DNA of 64,000 nt. Source: Georgenia sp. SYP-B2076. Its GTDB lineage: Bacteria > Actinomycetota > Actinomycetes > Actinomycetales > Actinomycetaceae. Within the stretch, counting starts at the first letter, position 1; every line of letters begins with the position of its first letter. The stretch is taken from contig NZ_RXOZ01000037.1 in NCBI RefSeq assembly GCF_003991205.1, positions 113,379 to 177,378 on the forward strand, in the 5' to 3' direction. The notes beneath the pieces were generated by a model, which was not told the DNA's origin, did not search any database, and saw nothing but the letters and a program-made list of their open reading frames with translations. The position numbers and the translations under genes are program-made. Shown here in pieces: positions 45,407 to 56,347 of the stretch.

Positions 45407-45664
45407 CTTTCGGCGTCGGGGAACCGCTGGAGCGGTGTGGCCGGGTGGGCGGCAGGGACTAGCCGCGGAGGAGCGATTGGCAGTGGCGGCGGCCCGCCGG
45501 GCATGGCTACGCCGGGCGCCGGCCTGCTGACCGCGGGGTACCTCCGGCAGACACCTGACGGATGTACCCCGGGGGCGGTCCTGAGCGTCGCCGAGCTGAT
45601 GAGGTGCCGGTCCCATCGGAAATCTGTTGCGTGGGGCGGCCTGCGCGCCGGCTCTGAGGGCACC

Positions 45665-45706
45665 GAGCCAGTGGAGACCACTAACGAGCCAGTGGAGACC
45701 ACTAAC
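45665..45706. repeat. Two exact tandem copies of a 21-base unit
   Basis: The unit at 45665-45685 repeats exactly at 45686-45706. Each holds the short inverted repeat AGTGG-AGA-CCACT, so the array could bind a regulator twice on the same face of the helix (21 bases is two turns). Confidence 0.9.
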
Positions 45707-45713
45707 GGGGAAA

Positions 45714-45738
45714 CTTCGTACGGATAGTCCGTACGAAG
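45714..45738. repeat. Palindrome 2, CTTCGTACGGA type
   Basis: Eleven-base arms (45714-45724, 45728-45738) around TAG. It differs from palindrome 1 only in the centre and lies 332 bases from it. Confidence 0.9.
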
Positions 45739-45818
45739 GCTTCTGCATCGCGGGGACGGGCGGAACGGAGCCGGCCACCGCGCCGCTCGACCTCGAAGCC
45801 GGTGGCCGAGTCCACTGG

Positions 45819-45990
<172 letters not shown>

Positions 45991-46201
45991 GGCAGCTGCC
46001 GGGGAGCAGGCGCCCGAGCCCGCGGGGCCCCCCGCCGACGTCGGCGGCTACGCGACGTCGCGGTGTGCAGCCTCACAGCGGCCGATCCGCCCGGGGGGTC
46101 GCCGCTTGGTGTCGCGGGCTGGTAATGTGGCGGAGCCGGGTTGCGCGGTCGCGCACCTGCCGGGAAGTGACTGGCCTCTCACCGCGAGGGGTAGGTCCCG
46201 A

Positions 46202-46231
46202 TTGGCCATGCGCCTGTCGTTCTGGCAGACT
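46202..46231 (+). promoter_or_regulatory. Possible S10-operon promoter
   Basis: TTGGCC (46202-46207), an 18-base spacer and CAGACT (46226-46231), ~187 bases before rpsJ. The leader between contains the short stem CCCCGTACCGGGG. Moderate match only. Confidence 0.4.
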
Positions 46232-46417
46232 AGTCCGGTTGCCTGGGGTTAGGCCTCAGGCGTCACGACTGCTGGAACGGGCGCCACCGCCCGGTCCCAC
46301 AAGCATCACAACGACCAGCCCCGTACCGGGGTACCCGGTCGGGTTTGCCGCAAAAAGCGACACGCCCGAGTGCGGGGGTCGGTACAGGTAGCGGTACGAG
46401 AGAGGTTAGACGACGCC

Positions 46418-46726
46418 ATGGCGGGACAGAAGATCCGCATCCGGCTCAAGTCCTACGACCACGAAGTCATCGACAGCTCGGCGCGCAAGATCGTCGACAC
46501 GGTGACTCGCGCTGGTGCGACGGTCGTGGGCCCGGTGCCGCTGCCGACGGAGAAGAACGTCTTCGTCGTCATCCGATCGCCCCACAAGTACAAGGACAGC
46601 CGCGAGCACTTCGAGATGCGCACGCACAAGCGGCTCATCGACATCGTCGACCCGACGCCGAAGGCCGTCGACTCGCTCATGCGACTCGACCTGCCGGCCG
46701 ACGTCAACATCGAGATCAAGCTCTGA
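46418..46726 (+). CDS. rpsJ: 30S ribosomal protein S10
   Basis: A 102-residue head protein, also NusE in transcription antitermination. [21 protein letters not shown] is the family start, and the [20 protein letters not shown] loop reaches into the 30S. The ATG at 46418 is chosen over an upstream in-frame ATG at 46370 because it fits the family and follows AGAGAGG. First gene of the S10 cluster. Confidence 0.97.
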   Translation: MAGQKIRIRLKSYDHEVIDSSARKIVDTVTRAGATVVGPVPLPTEKNVFVVIRSPHKYKDSREHFEMRTHKRLIDIVDPTPKAVDSLMRLDLPADVNIEIKL

Positions 46727-46736
46727 GGACCCTGTA

Positions 46737-47405
46737 ATGACTACGACTTCCCAGCAGGCTGCTGGCACCGCCGTCAAGGCGCTGCTCGGCACGAAGCTCG
46801 GCATGACCCAGGTCTGGGACGAGGCCGGGCGCCTCGTGCCAGTCACGGTCGTCCAGGTGGGCACCAACGTGGTGACGCAGGTGCGTACCCCGGACGTGGA
46901 CGGCTACAGCGCCGTCCAGCTCGCCTTCGGCCAGATCGACCCTCGCAAGGTCACCCAGCCCCTCAAGGGCCACTTCGAGAAGGCCGGGGTCACCCCACGC
47001 CGTCACGTGGCCGAGATCCGCACCAGCGACGCCTCCGAGTACAACCTCGGCCAGGAGATCACGGTGGAGGCCTTCGCGGCCGGCACCACGGTCGACGTCT
47101 CCGGTACGACCAAGGGCAAGGGCTTCGCGGGCGGTATGAAGCGCCACGGCTTCCACGGTGTGGGGGCCTCGCACGGCTCGCACAAGAACCACCGCAAGCC
47201 GGGCTCCATCGGTAACGCCTCGACGCCCTCGCGGGTGTTCAAGGGCCTGAAGATGGCCGGTCGCATGGGGCATGACCAGCACACCACCCAGAACCTCACG
47301 ATCCACGCCGTCGATGCCGAGAGAGGTCTCCTCCTCGTCACCGGTGCGGTGCCCGGCCCCAAGGGCGGCGTCGTCGTGGTCCGTACTGCCGCGAAGGGGG
47401 CGTGA
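46737..47405 (+). CDS. rplC: 50S ribosomal protein L3
   Basis: A 222-residue early-assembly protein near the peptidyl-transferase centre. [23 protein letters not shown] opens the fold. The central loop [25 protein letters not shown] carries the conserved Gln/Gly extension. ATG after GAGGACCCTGTA. Confidence 0.97.
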   Translation: MTTTSQQAAGTAVKALLGTKLGMTQVWDEAGRLVPVTVVQVGTNVVTQVRTPDVDGYSAVQLAFGQIDPRKVTQPLKGHFEKAGVTPRRHVAEIRTSDASEYNLGQEITVEAFAAGTTVDVSGTTKGKGFAGGMKRHGFHGVGASHGSHKNHRKPGSIGNASTPSRVFKGLKMAGRMGHDQHTTQNLTIHAVDAERGLLLVTGAVPGPKGGVVVVRTAAKGA

Positions 47406-47410
47406 GCCTC

Positions 47411-48067
47411 ATGGCCACCACGCAGACCGTCGACGTGCTCGACGCCTCGGGCGCGAAGGCCGGCAGCGCCGACCTCCCCGCCGAGATGTTCGACGTCCAG
47501 ACGAATGTCCCGCTCATCCACCAGGTCGTCGTGGCTCAGCTCGCCGCCGCGCGTCAGGGCACGCACTCCACCAAGACCCGCGGCGAGGTCCGCGGTGGTG
47601 GACGCAAGCCCTACAAGCAGAAGGGCACCGGCCGCGCCCGTCAGGGCTCGACCCGCGCCCCGCAGTTCGCCGGTGGTGGCGTCGTCCACGGCCCGCAGCC
47701 GCGTGACTACAGCCAGCGCACGCCCAAGAAGATGAAGGCCGCCGCCCTGCGCGGGGCCCTGTCGGACCGGGCCCGCGCCGGCCGCGTGCACGTGGTCAGC
47801 TCGCTCGTCTCGGGCGAGACGCCGCGGACCGCTGCCGCCCTCGCCGCGCTTAGGAACGTCGTCGCCGAGCGCACCGCGCTCGTCGTCATCGAGCGCACCG
47901 ACGAGCTGACCGTGCTGAGCCTGCGCAACGTGCCGGCCGTGCACCTGCTGTGGGTCGACCAGCTCAACACCTACGACGTCCTGGTCAACGACGACGTCGT
48001 GTTCACCGCCGGTTCCCTCGCTGCCTTCATCGGCGGCGCACCGGTGGCCGAGGAGGAGTCGAAGTGA
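47411..48067 (+). CDS. rplD: 50S ribosomal protein L4
   Basis: A 218-residue protein lining the exit tunnel with its extended loop ([32 protein letters not shown]). The ATG at 47411 gives the usual [15 protein letters not shown] at 47402 overlapping the rplC stop is an alternative adding three residues, but AAGGGGG is too close to it. Confidence 0.95.
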   Translation: MATTQTVDVLDASGAKAGSADLPAEMFDVQTNVPLIHQVVVAQLAAARQGTHSTKTRGEVRGGGRKPYKQKGTGRARQGSTRAPQFAGGGVVHGPQPRDYSQRTPKKMKAAALRGALSDRARAGRVHVVSSLVSGETPRTAAALAALRNVVAERTALVVIERTDELTVLSLRNVPAVHLLWVDQLNTYDVLVNDDVVFTAGSLAAFIGGAPVAEEESK

Positions 48068-48369
48068 GCGTCGAGGCGAGCAAGAACCCCCGCGACATCA
48101 TCATCAAGCCGATCGTCTCCGAGAAGAGCTACGGCCTGATCGACGGCGGCAAGTACACCTTCGAGGTGGACCCCCGCTCGAACAAGACCGAGATCAAGAA
48201 CGCCATCGAGAAGATCTTCGAGGTGAAGGTGTCCTCGGTGAACACGCTGAACCGTGCGGGCAAGTCTCGCCGCACCAAGTTCGGTCTTGGCAAGCGCAAG
48301 GACACCAAGCGCGCGATCGTCACGCTGCGCGAGGGCACCATCGACATCTTTGGCGAGGTGGCCGGCTGA
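48064..48369 (+). CDS. rplW: 50S ribosomal protein L23
   Basis: A 101-residue protein at the tunnel exit, docking site for trigger factor and SRP. The conserved [24 protein letters not shown] and [26 protein letters not shown] segments are intact. The GTG start overlaps the rplD stop. Confidence 0.96.
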   Translation: MSVEASKNPRDIIIKPIVSEKSYGLIDGGKYTFEVDPRSNKTEIKNAIEKIFEVKVSSVNTLNRAGKSRRTKFGLGKRKDTKRAIVTLREGTIDIFGEVAG

Positions 48370-48405
48370 CGCCGGTCTGCCAGAGAAGATTGAGGATCGA
48401 CACCC

Positions 48406-49242
48406 ATGGGAATCCGTAAGTACAAGCCGACGACGCCGGGCCGCCGCGGTTCGAGCGTGGCTGACTTCGTCGAGATCACCCGGTCCGAGCCGGAGAAGTC
48501 GCTGGTCCGCCCGCTGACAAAGACCGGTGGCCGTAACTCCACCGGTCGGATCACCACCCGTCACAAGGGCGGTGGCCACAAGCGCGCCTACCGCGTGATC
48601 GACTTCCGTCGTCACGACAAGGACGGCGTGCCGGCGAAGGTCGCGCACATCGAGTACGACCCGAACCGCACCGCGCGCATCGCGCTCCTGCACTACGCCG
48701 ACGGCGAGAAGCGCTACATCATCGCGCCGAACAAGCTGAAGCAGGGCGACCGCATCGAGAACGGCGCCGGGGCTGACATCAAGCCCGGCAACAACCTCCC
48801 GCTGCGCAACATCCCGGTCGGTACGGTCATCCACGCCATCGAGCTCAAGCCCGGTGGCGGCGCGAAGATCGCCCGGTCGGCCGGCACGTCCGTGCAGCTC
48901 GTCGCGAAGGAGGGCAAGTTCGCGCAGCTGCGGATGCCCTCCGGCGAGATCCGCAACGTCGACGCACGCTGCCGCGCCAGCATCGGCGAGGTCGGCAACG
49001 CCGAGCAGTCGAACATCAACTGGGGCAAGGCCGGCCGCATGCGGTGGAAGGGCAAGCGCCCGACCGTCCGTGGTGTGGTCATGAACCCGGTCGACCACCC
49101 GCACGGTGGTGGCGAGGGCAAGACTTCCGGTGGCCGCCACCCGGTCAGCCCCTGGGGCAAGCCCGAGGGCCGCACCCGCCGTCCGAACAAGCCGAGCGAC
49201 AAGCTCATCGTGCGCCGTCGCCGTACCGGCAAGAAGCGCTGA
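48406..49242 (+). CDS. rplB: 50S ribosomal protein L2
   Basis: A 278-residue protein needed for subunit joining and peptidyl transfer. [16 protein letters not shown] opens it. The conserved [26 protein letters not shown] loop contains the essential His. ATG after GATTGAGGATCGACACCC. Confidence 0.97.
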   Translation: MGIRKYKPTTPGRRGSSVADFVEITRSEPEKSLVRPLTKTGGRNSTGRITTRHKGGGHKRAYRVIDFRRHDKDGVPAKVAHIEYDPNRTARIALLHYADGEKRYIIAPNKLKQGDRIENGAGADIKPGNNLPLRNIPVGTVIHAIELKPGGGAKIARSAGTSVQLVAKEGKFAQLRMPSGEIRNVDARCRASIGEVGNAEQSNINWGKAGRMRWKGKRPTVRGVVMNPVDHPHGGGEGKTSGGRHPVSPWGKPEGRTRRPNKPSDKLIVRRRRTGKKR

Positions 49243-49260
49243 TAGGGAGAGGGCGACGAC

Positions 49261-49542
49261 ATGCCGCGCAGTTTGAAGAAGGGTCCGTTCGTCGACGACC
49301 ACCTGCAGAAGAAGGTGGACGCCGCTAACGAGAAGGACTCCAAGAACGTCATCAAGACCTGGTCCCGTCGGTCCGTGATCACCCCCGATTTCCTGGGGCA
49401 CACCTTCGCGGTGCACGACGGGCGCAAGCACGTCCCGGTCTTCGTCACCGAGTCGATGGTCGGCCACAAGCTCGGGGAGTTCGCCCCGACCCGCACCTAC
49501 CGCGGGCACGACAAGGACGACCGCAAGGCCCGCCGCCGCTAG
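49261..49542 (+). CDS. rpsS: 30S ribosomal protein S19
   Basis: A 93-residue head protein in contact with S13 and the A-site. [15 protein letters not shown] and [41 protein letters not shown] are canonical in content. ATG after AGGGAGAGGGCGACG. Confidence 0.97.
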   Translation: MPRSLKKGPFVDDHLQKKVDAANEKDSKNVIKTWSRRSVITPDFLGHTFAVHDGRKHVPVFVTESMVGHKLGEFAPTRTYRGHDKDDRKARRR

Positions 49543-49589
49543 GCGAGCCTTCCACCCGAGCACACCGATCAGATAAGTAAGGCAGGAAC

Positions 49590-49988
49590 ATGGAAGCCAA
49601 GGCGCAGGCGCGATTCGTCCGCGTCACGCCCCAGAAGGCTCGCCGTGTCGTGGACGTCGTCCGCGGCAAGCGCGCCGAGGAGGCTGTGGCAGTTCTGCGG
49701 TTCGCCCCGCAGGCGGCGGCGGAGACCGTGCGCAAGGTCGTCGAAAGCGCGATGGCCAACGCACGGGTCAAGGCCGAGCAGGCCAGCGAGGCGTTCAACG
49801 AGGGCAACCTCGTCGTCCTCGAGGCCTACGTGGACGAGGGTCCCACCCTGAAGCGGTTCCGGCCGCGCGCCCAGGGCCGGGCCAGCCAGATCCTCAAGCG
49901 CACGAGCCACATCACGGTCGTGGTGGGCGAGGCCGAGACCAACGGCGCGGCCAAGAAGGCCGCCGGCACGAAGGGGAGGACCCGCTAG
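49590..49988 (+). CDS. rplV: 50S ribosomal protein L22
   Basis: A 132-residue protein whose beta-hairpin ([22 protein letters not shown]) reaches the exit tunnel and macrolide site. [17 protein letters not shown] opens the globular part. The TAG stop overlaps the rpsC GTG. Confidence 0.97.
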   Translation: MEAKAQARFVRVTPQKARRVVDVVRGKRAEEAVAVLRFAPQAAAETVRKVVESAMANARVKAEQASEAFNEGNLVVLEAYVDEGPTLKRFRPRAQGRASQILKRTSHITVVVGEAETNGAAKKAAGTKGRTR

Positions 49989-50830
49989 TGGGTCACAAGG
50001 TCAACCCGACCGGATTCCGGCTCGGCATCACCACCGATCACCGCTCGCACTGGTTCGCCGACAGCACCAAGGTTGGCCAGCGCTACCGTGACTACGTCCG
50101 CGAAGATGTCGCGATCCGTCGCCTCATGTCCGCCGGGCTGGAGCGCGCAGGCATCTCCAAGGTCGACATCGAGCGCACCCGTGACCGCGTGCGCGTCGAC
50201 CTGCACACCGCCCGCCCGGGCATCGTCATCGGGCGTCGCGGCGCGGAGGCCGACCGCCTGCGCGGCGAGCTGGAGAAGCTGACCGGCAAGCAGGTCCAGC
50301 TGAACATCCTCGAGGTCAAGAACCCCGAGATGGACGCCCAGCTGGTCGCCCAGGGTGTCGCCGAGCAGCTCGCGAGCCGTGTCTCCTTCCGTCGTGCGAT
50401 GCGCAAGGGCATGCAGTCCGCGCAGCGCGCCGGCGCCAAGGGCATCCGGGTGCAGTGCGCCGGTCGCCTCGGCGGCGCGGAGATGTCGCGCTCGGAGTTC
50501 TACCGCGAGGGGCGCGTGCCGCTGCACACGCTCCGCGCGAACATCGACTACGGGTTCTTCGAGGCCCGCACCACCTTCGGCCGCATCGGTGTGAAGGTGT
50601 GGATCTACAAGGGTGACGTGACCGAGAAGGAGTACGCCCGCGAGCAGGCAGACTCCGCCAACCGGGCCCCGCGCGGTCGTGGTGGAGAGCGCCGTGGCGC
50701 GCCCCGCCGCGAGGGCGCCGGCCGCGGTGGCGAGTCCCGCACGCAGGAGGCTCCGGCACAGGCAGCCGCGGGGACGCCCAGCGCCCCCGCCGCCGACGCC
50801 GCCTCGGCCACCACCGGAACGGAGGCCTGA
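49988..50830 (+). CDS. rpsC: 30S ribosomal protein S3
   Basis: A 280-residue protein at the mRNA entry channel with helicase activity. The KH domain holds [45 protein letters not shown] follows. The last ~60 residues are an Arg/Gly then Ala/Pro-rich tail, longer than in E. coli but usual for actinobacteria. Confidence 0.97.
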   Translation: MGHKVNPTGFRLGITTDHRSHWFADSTKVGQRYRDYVREDVAIRRLMSAGLERAGISKVDIERTRDRVRVDLHTARPGIVIGRRGAEADRLRGELEKLTGKQVQLNILEVKNPEMDAQLVAQGVAEQLASRVSFRRAMRKGMQSAQRAGAKGIRVQCAGRLGGAEMSRSEFYREGRVPLHTLRANIDYGFFEARTTFGRIGVKVWIYKGDVTEKEYAREQADSANRAPRGRGGERRGAPRREGAGRGGESRTQEAPAQAAAGTPSAPAADAASATTGTEA

Positions 50831-50833
50831 GCC

Positions 50834-51253
50834 GTGCTCATCCCTCGGCGGACCAAGCACCGCAAGCAGCACCACCCCACGCGTCGCGGCGTGGCCAAGG
50901 GTGGCACGACGATCTCCTTCGGCGAGTTCGGCATCCAGGCCATCGAGCCTGCGTACGTCACGAACCGTCAGATCGAGGCCGCTCGTATCGCCATGACCCG
51001 TCACATCAAGCGTGGTGGAAAGGTGTGGATCAACATCTTCCCCGACCGCCCGCTGACGAAGAAGCCTGCCGAGACCCGCATGGGTTCCGGTAAGGGTTCC
51101 CCGGAGTGGTGGATCGCCAACGTCAAGCCCGGCCGGATCATGTTCGAGCTGGCCGGGGTCCCGGAGTCGCTGGCGCGTGAGGCCATGAGCCGCGCGCAGC
51201 ACAAGCTCCCCATGAAGACTCGCTTCGTGCGTCGTGAGGGTGGTGAAGGCTGA
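50834..51253 (+). CDS. rplP: 50S ribosomal protein L16
   Basis: A 139-residue protein organising the A-site tRNA elbow. [18 protein letters not shown] and [27 protein letters not shown] are conserved, including the Arg hydroxylated in some bacteria. GTG start. The stop overlaps the rpmC ATG. Confidence 0.97.
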   Translation: MLIPRRTKHRKQHHPTRRGVAKGGTTISFGEFGIQAIEPAYVTNRQIEAARIAMTRHIKRGGKVWINIFPDRPLTKKPAETRMGSGKGSPEWWIANVKPGRIMFELAGVPESLAREAMSRAQHKLPMKTRFVRREGGEG

Positions 51254-51492
51254 TGGCCATCGGAACCAAGGGTCTTAGCCCCGTGGACCTGGACGGCATG
51301 GACAACGACCGCCTGGCCCAGGAGCTCGACAAGGCCAAGGCAGAACTGTTCAACCTGCGGTTCTCCGCAGCGACCGGCCAGCTCGAGGACCACGGGCGGC
51401 TCAAGGCTGTGCGCCGGGACATCGCCCGCATCTACACGATCGTGCGCGAGCGCGAGCTGGGCATCCGTACCGCGCCCAGCACCGAGAAGTGA
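51253..51492 (+). CDS. rpmC: 50S ribosomal protein L29
   Basis: A 79-residue two-helix protein by the tunnel exit, with a short extra N-terminus. [45 protein letters not shown] is the family core. Confidence 0.96.
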   Translation: MAIGTKGLSPVDLDGMDNDRLAQELDKAKAELFNLRFSAATGQLEDHGRLKAVRRDIARIYTIVRERELGIRTAPSTEK

Positions 51493-51794
51493 ACGAGGCC
51501 CCAGTGAGCGAGAACCAGAGCGCCCCCACGACGGGCGGCGAGGAGCGCGCGTTGCGCAAGACCCGTCGCGGCTACGTGGTCAGCGACAAGATGAACAAGA
51601 CCGTAGTGGTCGAGGTCGAGGACCGCGTCAAGCACCCGGTCTACGGCAAGGTCATCCGCCGCACCGAGCGGGTCAAGGCGCACGACGAGAACAACGAGGT
51701 CGGTACCGGTGACCTGGTCCTGATCATGGAGACCCGGCCGCTGTCGGCGACCAAGCGTTACCGCGTGGTCGAGATCCTCGAGAAGGCCAAGTAA
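51489..51794 (+). CDS. rpsQ: 30S ribosomal protein S17
   Basis: A 101-residue OB-fold 16S rRNA binder. [45 protein letters not shown] is intact. The GTG at 51489 overlaps the rpmC stop. A GTG at 51504 has GAGG five bases upstream and may be the true start, giving 96 residues. Confidence 0.94.
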   Translation: MNEAPVSENQSAPTTGGEERALRKTRRGYVVSDKMNKTVVVEVEDRVKHPVYGKVIRRTERVKAHDENNEVGTGDLVLIMETRPLSATKRYRVVEILEKAK

Positions 51795-51873
51795 CCCAGG
51801 CCTCAAAAGCCCACCATCCGTTCGGCCAGGCTCGACTCGGTCGAGAACCGGTACGACGACAGGAGTACATCGA

Positions 51874-52242
51874 ATGATCCAGCAGGAGTCGCGGCTGAAG
51901 GTCGCCGACAACACCGGGGCGAAGGAGATCCTTTGCATCCGCGTGCTCGGCGGCTCCGGCCGGCGCTATGCCGGCATCGGCGACACCATTGTCGCCACCG
52001 TCAAGGACGCCATCCCCGGCGGCAACGTGAAGAAGGGCGACGTCGTCAAGGCGGTCGTCGTCCGCACCACCAAGGAGCGGCGTCGCCCGGACGGCTCGTA
52101 CATCAAGTTCGACGAGAACGCGGCAGTCATCCTCAAGGGTGACGGCGAGCCCCGCGGGACGCGCATCTTCGGCCCCGTGGGCCGCGAGCTGCGCGACAAG
52201 AAGTTCATGCGCATCATTTCTCTGGCGCCGGAGGTGCTCTGA
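51874..52242 (+). CDS. rplN: 50S ribosomal protein L14
   Basis: A 122-residue beta-barrel protein at the subunit interface, standard length. [20 protein letters not shown] and [32 protein letters not shown] are conserved. An 79-base gap precedes it, the longest inside the S10-spc cluster, so a minor promoter could lie there. Confidence 0.97.
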   Translation: MIQQESRLKVADNTGAKEILCIRVLGGSGRRYAGIGDTIVATVKDAIPGGNVKKGDVVKAVVVRTTKERRRPDGSYIKFDENAAVILKGDGEPRGTRIFGPVGRELRDKKFMRIISLAPEVL

Positions 52243-52243
52243 C

Positions 52244-52585
52244 ATGTCGAAGATCAAGAAGGGCGACCTCGTCGTCGTCATCTCCGGGCGTGACAAGGGC
52301 AAGCAGGGCCGTGTCCTCGAGATGGACCGTGACAACGACCGTCTCGTCGTCGAGGGCGTCCAGCGCGTGAAGAAGCACACCAAGGTCGGCCAGTCCAGCC
52401 GCGGTGCGCGCACGGGCGGCATCGAGACGATCGAGGCCCCCATCCACGTCAGCAACGTGATGCTGGTCGACCCGGAGACCAAGAAGGGCACCCGGGTCGG
52501 TTCCCGCAGCGAGACGGTCGAGCGCGATGGCCGGAGCCGCACCGTGCGGGTCCGCGTGGCCAAGCGCTCCGGTAAGGACATCTGA
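52244..52585 (+). CDS. rplX: 50S ribosomal protein L24
   Basis: A 113-residue early-assembly protein with the KOW motif ([21 protein letters not shown]). The ATG at 52244 lies one base past the rplN stop. [18 protein letters not shown] supports the family call. Confidence 0.96.
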   Translation: MSKIKKGDLVVVISGRDKGKQGRVLEMDRDNDRLVVEGVQRVKKHTKVGQSSRGARTGGIETIEAPIHVSNVMLVDPETKKGTRVGSRSETVERDGRSRTVRVRVAKRSGKDI

Positions 52586-52587
52586 GC

Positions 52588-53154
52588 ATGAGCGAGACCA
52601 CCACCATCCAGGCGCCGCGACTCAAGCAGCGCTACCGCGAGACGATCGTGGCCGAGCTCCGCGAGGAGTTCAGCCACCCCAACGTCAACGAGGTTGCCGG
52701 CCTGACCAAGATCGTGGTCAACATGGGCGTCGGCGACGCAGCGCGCGACTCGAAGCTGATCGAGGGCGCCATCCGCGACCTCAGCCTGATCACGGGCCAG
52801 AAGCCGCAGGTCACCAAGGCACGCAAGTCCATCGCGCAGTTCAAGCTTCGCGAGGGCCAGCCGATCGGCGCGCACGTCACGCTGCGCGGGGACCGCATGT
52901 GGGAGTTCCTCGACCGCCTGCTCTCCCTCGCGCTGCCGCGTATCCGCGACTTCCGGGGGCTCTCCCCGAAGCAGTTCGACGGCAACGGCAACTACACGTT
53001 CGGTCTGACCGAGCAGTCGATGTTCCACGAGATCGACCAGGACAACATCGACCGCGTGCGCGGCATGGACATCACGGTCGTCACCTCGGCCACTACAGAC
53101 GAAGAGGGGCGGTCGCTGCTGCGCCGCCTGGGCTTCCCTTTCCAGGAGGGCTGA
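52588..53154 (+). CDS. rplE: 50S ribosomal protein L5
   Basis: A 188-residue 5S rRNA binder of the central protuberance. [42 protein letters not shown] and [17 protein letters not shown] are canonical. Two bases from the rplX stop. Confidence 0.97.
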   Translation: MSETTTIQAPRLKQRYRETIVAELREEFSHPNVNEVAGLTKIVVNMGVGDAARDSKLIEGAIRDLSLITGQKPQVTKARKSIAQFKLREGQPIGAHVTLRGDRMWEFLDRLLSLALPRIRDFRGLSPKQFDGNGNYTFGLTEQSMFHEIDQDNIDRVRGMDITVVTSATTDEEGRSLLRRLGFPFQEG

Positions 53155-53155
53155 G

Positions 53156-53341
53156 ATGGCGAAGACCGCTCTCATCCAGAAGGCGAACCGCAAGCCGAAG
53201 TTCGCGGTCCGTGCATACACCCGGTGCCAGCGCTGCGGACGTCCGCACTCCGTGTACCGCAAGTTCGGGCTGTGCCGCATCTGCCTGCGCGAGATGGCTC
53301 TCGCCGGGCAGCTGCCGGGCATCACCAAGTCCAGCTGGTAA
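53156..53341 (+). CDS. rpsN: 30S ribosomal protein S14, zinc-binding type
   Basis: A 61-residue short S14 with C24, C27, C40 and C43 (CQRC...CRIC) forming the zinc site. This is the primary, Zn-dependent form, so a Zn-free paralogue elsewhere is possible. Confidence 0.97.
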   Translation: MAKTALIQKANRKPKFAVRAYTRCQRCGRPHSVYRKFGLCRICLREMALAGQLPGITKSSW

Positions 53342-53395
53342 CCACTACGTCGCAGGTCCCGCGAGGAAACCACGACGAGGAAGGGCAGAAGCCCG

Positions 53396-53794
53396 ATGAC
53401 TATGACTGACCCCATCGCAGACATGCTCACGCGTCTGCGTAACGCCAACTCGGCGTACCACGAGACGGTGACCATGCCGTACTCGAAGCTCAAGGCCAAC
53501 ATCGCGGAGATCCTCAAGTCCGAGGGCTACATCGCCGCATGGAAGGTCGAGGACGCCGAGGTCGGCAAGAAGCTGACCCTGGACCTCAAGTTCGGCCCGA
53601 ACCGCGAGCGCTCGCTCGCCGGCATCCGCCGCGTGTCCAAGCCCGGACTGCGCGTCTACGCGAAGTCGACCAACCTGCCCCGGGTCCTCGGTGGCCTCGG
53701 TGTGGCAATCCTGTCCACGTCCTCCGGTCTGCTCACCGACCGCGAGGCTCACAACAAGGGCGTTGGCGGGGAAGTCCTCGCCTTCGTCTGGTGA
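53396..53794 (+). CDS. rpsH: 30S ribosomal protein S8
   Basis: A 132-residue central-domain 16S rRNA binder and spc-operon repressor in E. coli. [16 protein letters not shown] and [26 protein letters not shown] are intact. Confidence 0.97.
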   Translation: MTMTDPIADMLTRLRNANSAYHETVTMPYSKLKANIAEILKSEGYIAAWKVEDAEVGKKLTLDLKFGPNRERSLAGIRRVSKPGLRVYAKSTNLPRVLGGLGVAILSTSSGLLTDREAHNKGVGGEVLAFVW

Positions 53795-53818
53795 CCAGGG
53801 AAACGGAGGAGTAAGACC

Positions 53819-54358
53819 ATGTCCCGAATCGGTAAGGTCCCCGTCCCGGTCCCCGCTGGCGTCGATGTCACCATCGACGGAGCGATCGTGACGGTCAAGG
53901 GCCCCAAGGGCACGCTCAGCCACACGGTGGCCGCGCCCATCACCGTGACCCGTGACGACGCCGGCGCCCTCGTGGTGACGCGTCCGAACGACGAGCGCGA
54001 GTCGCGCTCGCTCCACGGCCTCACCCGCACGCTGCTGGCCAACCTGGTCACCGGCGTCACCCAGGGCTACACCAAGGCGCTCGAGATCGTCGGCACCGGT
54101 TACCGCGTGCAGGCGAAGGGCTCGGACCTCGAGTTCGCGCTCGGCTTCTCGCACCCGGTGCACGTCACCGCCCCCGAGGGCATCACCTTCGCGGTCGAGG
54201 GCCTGACCAAGTTCTCGGTCTCCGGCATCGACAAGCAGCAGGTCGGTGAGGTCGCGGCCAACATCCGCAAGATCCGCAAGCCCGAGCCGTACAAGGGCAA
54301 GGGTGTGCGTTACGCCGGCGAGCAGGTCCGCCGCAAGGCCGGAAAGGCTGGTAAGTAA
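53819..54358 (+). CDS. rplF: 50S ribosomal protein L6
   Basis: A 179-residue two-domain protein near the sarcin-ricin loop. [19 protein letters not shown] and the C-terminal [26 protein letters not shown] motif are conserved. Confidence 0.97.
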   Translation: MSRIGKVPVPVPAGVDVTIDGAIVTVKGPKGTLSHTVAAPITVTRDDAGALVVTRPNDERESRSLHGLTRTLLANLVTGVTQGYTKALEIVGTGYRVQAKGSDLEFALGFSHPVHVTAPEGITFAVEGLTKFSVSGIDKQQVGEVAANIRKIRKPEPYKGKGVRYAGEQVRRKAGKAGK

Positions 54359-54361
54359 CCG

Positions 54362-54733
54362 ATGGCTATCTCGATCAAGGGCAAGGGCAAGACGATTGCC
54401 CGCACGCGCCGTCACATGCGGCTGCGCAAGCGCATCTCCGGTACGTCGGAGCGTCCCCGTCTGGTGGTCACCCGGTCCAGCCGGCACATGGTCGCCCAGC
54501 TCGTGGACGACACGACCGGCCGCACGCTGGTCTCGGCCTCGACTCTCGAGGCCGACCTCCGCGCCGACGGCGGCGACAAGACCGCCAAGGCACGCCGGGT
54601 CGGCGAGCTCGTCGCCGAGCGCGCCAAGACCCAGGGCGTGGAGCTCGCCGTGTTCGACCGCGGCGGCAACAAGTACCACGGGCGGGTTGCGGCGGTGGCC
54701 GATGGTGCCCGCGAGGGTGGTCTGACCCTGTGA
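54362..54733 (+). CDS. rplR: 50S ribosomal protein L18
   Basis: A 123-residue 5S rRNA-binding partner of L5. [31 protein letters not shown] and [25 protein letters not shown] identify it. Three bases from the rplF stop. Confidence 0.96.
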   Translation: MAISIKGKGKTIARTRRHMRLRKRISGTSERPRLVVTRSSRHMVAQLVDDTTGRTLVSASTLEADLRADGGDKTAKARRVGELVAERAKTQGVELAVFDRGGNKYHGRVAAVADGAREGGLTL

Positions 54734-54767
54734 CCACGCAGACCGAACGAGAGCAGAGGAACATCTG

Positions 54768-55472
54768 ATGGCTGCACCGCAGCGAAGCAGGACCGGCTCT
54801 GGTCCCGCCACGGGCACCGGGGCAGGCGCCGCCGGGACGGGTGAGGGCGGCAAGGGCCGCGGCGACGGCCGCCGCAACGACCGTCGCGACAACCGTCGCG
54901 GGGCCGAGGAGAAGAGCCAGTACATCGAGCGCGTGGTGACGATCAACCGCGTGTCCAAGGTCGTCAAGGGTGGTCGCCGCTTCAGCTTCACCGCGCTGGT
55001 CGTGGTGGGCGACGGCGACGGCACCGTCGGCGTGGGTTACGGCAAGGCCAAGGAGGTGCCCGCGGCGATCGCCAAGGGCGTCGAGGAGGCCAAGAAGAAC
55101 TTCTTCCGCGTTCCCCGCGTCCAGCGGACCATCCCGCACGCCGTGACCGGCGAGGCCTCGGCCGGAGTCGTCTTCCTCCGTCCCGCGTCCCCGGGTACCG
55201 GTGTCATCGCCGGCGGGCCCGTGCGCGCCGTCCTCGACTGCGCCGGGATCCACGACGTCCTCAGCAAGTCCCTCGGCTCCACGAACGCGATCAACATCGT
55301 GCACGGGACCGTGGCGGCGCTGAAGATGCTGGAGCAGCCGGAGGCCGTGGCCGCCCGCCGTGGCCTGCCCCTGGAGCACGTGGCCCCGGCCGCGCTGCTG
55401 CGGGCGCGCGCCGAGGGCGAGGCCAAGGACCGCGAGGTCAAGGCCACCGCGACCGCCGGGGCAGGTGCATGA
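54768..55472 (+). CDS. rpsE: 30S ribosomal protein S5
   Basis: A 234-residue fidelity and mRNA-entry protein. The first ~45 residues are a Gly/Arg-rich extension. The dsRBD-like core starts [34 protein letters not shown], and the spectinomycin-site loop [10 protein letters not shown] is wild type. The stop overlaps the rpmD start. Confidence 0.97.
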   Translation: MAAPQRSRTGSGPATGTGAGAAGTGEGGKGRGDGRRNDRRDNRRGAEEKSQYIERVVTINRVSKVVKGGRRFSFTALVVVGDGDGTVGVGYGKAKEVPAAIAKGVEEAKKNFFRVPRVQRTIPHAVTGEASAGVVFLRPASPGTGVIAGGPVRAVLDCAGIHDVLSKSLGSTNAINIVHGTVAALKMLEQPEAVAARRGLPLEHVAPAALLRARAEGEAKDREVKATATAGAGA

Positions 55473-55654
55473 TGGCGAAGCTCAAGGTGACCCAGACCAA
55501 GTCCGTCATCGGCGGCAAGCAGAACCAGCGTGACACGCTGCGTTCGCTGGGCCTCAAGCGCATCAGCCACACCGTGGTGCGCGAGGACAACCCCGAGACG
55601 CGCGGCATGATCACGACGGTGGCGCACCTCGTCACCGTCGAGGAGGTCGACTGA
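55472..55654 (+). CDS. rpmD: 50S ribosomal protein L30
   Basis: The predicted product has 60 residues. [32 protein letters not shown] is the family core. There are two adjacent ATGs (55469, 55472). The second gives the usual MAKLKVT. Confidence 0.95.
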   Translation: MAKLKVTQTKSVIGGKQNQRDTLRSLGLKRISHTVVREDNPETRGMITTVAHLVTVEEVD

Positions 55655-55656
55655 CC

Positions 55657-56142
55657 ATGGCTGACAGCACGAAGACCAACGAGACCGCGGCGTCCGCCCC
55701 GGTGCTCCGGGTCCACCACCTGCGTCCGGCCCCCGGCGCCAAGTCCACCAAGATCCGCGTGGGTCGTGGTGAGGGCGGCAAGAGGGGCAAGACCGCGGGC
55801 CGCGGCACCAAGGGCACCAAGGCCCGCTACCAGGTGCCGGAGCGCTTCGAGGGTGGGCAGATGCCGCTGCACATGCGGCTGCCCAAGCTCCGCGGCTTCA
55901 AGAACCCGGCGCGGGTCGAGTACCAGGTGGTCAACCTGGAGAAGCTCGGCGCGCTGTACCCCGAGGGTGGCTCCGTCACCGTCGAGGACCTCGTGGCCAA
56001 GGGCGCGGTGCGCTCCGGCCAGCTGGTGAAGGTCCTCGGCAGCGGTGAGCTCGGCGTCAAGCTCGAGGTCGCCGTCGACGCGTGGTCCGCGTCGGCGAAG
56101 TCGAAGATCGAGGCCGCCGGCGGGGCAATCTCCGCCAGGTGA
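55657..56142 (+). CDS. rplO: 50S ribosomal protein L15
   Basis: A 161-residue late-assembly protein. The Gly-rich tail ([24 protein letters not shown]) and [19 protein letters not shown] are intact, with an N-terminal extension of ~20 residues. Last ribosomal gene before a terminator. Confidence 0.97.
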   Translation: MADSTKTNETAASAPVLRVHHLRPAPGAKSTKIRVGRGEGGKRGKTAGRGTKGTKARYQVPERFEGGQMPLHMRLPKLRGFKNPARVEYQVVNLEKLGALYPEGGSVTVEDLVAKGAVRSGQLVKVLGSGELGVKLEVAVDAWSASAKSKIEAAGGAISAR

Positions 56143-56149
56143 GTCCGTG

Positions 56150-56183
56150 CGCGGGCGGTCCGGCTGATGCCGGGCCGCCCGCG
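56150..56183 (+). terminator. Terminator after rplO
   Basis: Fourteen-base arms 56151-56164 and 56169-56182 with one T-G wobble, loop TGAT, extended by one more pair. Ends the S10-spc transcript ahead of secY. Confidence 0.7.
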
Positions 56184-56260
56184 TCGTCGTCCCCGCGCGC
56201 GTGCGCGCCCCGCCCGAGCCGCCCCCCCCGCGGCGGAGCCGGGCGGCGGCGCAACCAGGG

Positions 56261-56266
56261 TAGTCT
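56261..56266 (+). promoter_or_regulatory. -10 box of a probable secY promoter
   Basis: TAGTCT, the same hexamer as in the rpsL promoter, 82 bases before the secY start. No convincing -35 is seen 17-18 bases upstream in this very GC-rich stretch. Confidence 0.4.
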
Positions 56267-56347
56267 GACCGGCGGCCCGTGCGGCGCCCCGCACGCCCGA
56301 GCCGGCCCCGCCCCCGTGTACAGGGGCCCGAAGTACCAGGAGGACCA

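Noticed and set aside
45665..45706. CRISPR-like repeat
   Set aside because: Two directly abutting 21-base copies with no spacers and no cas genes.
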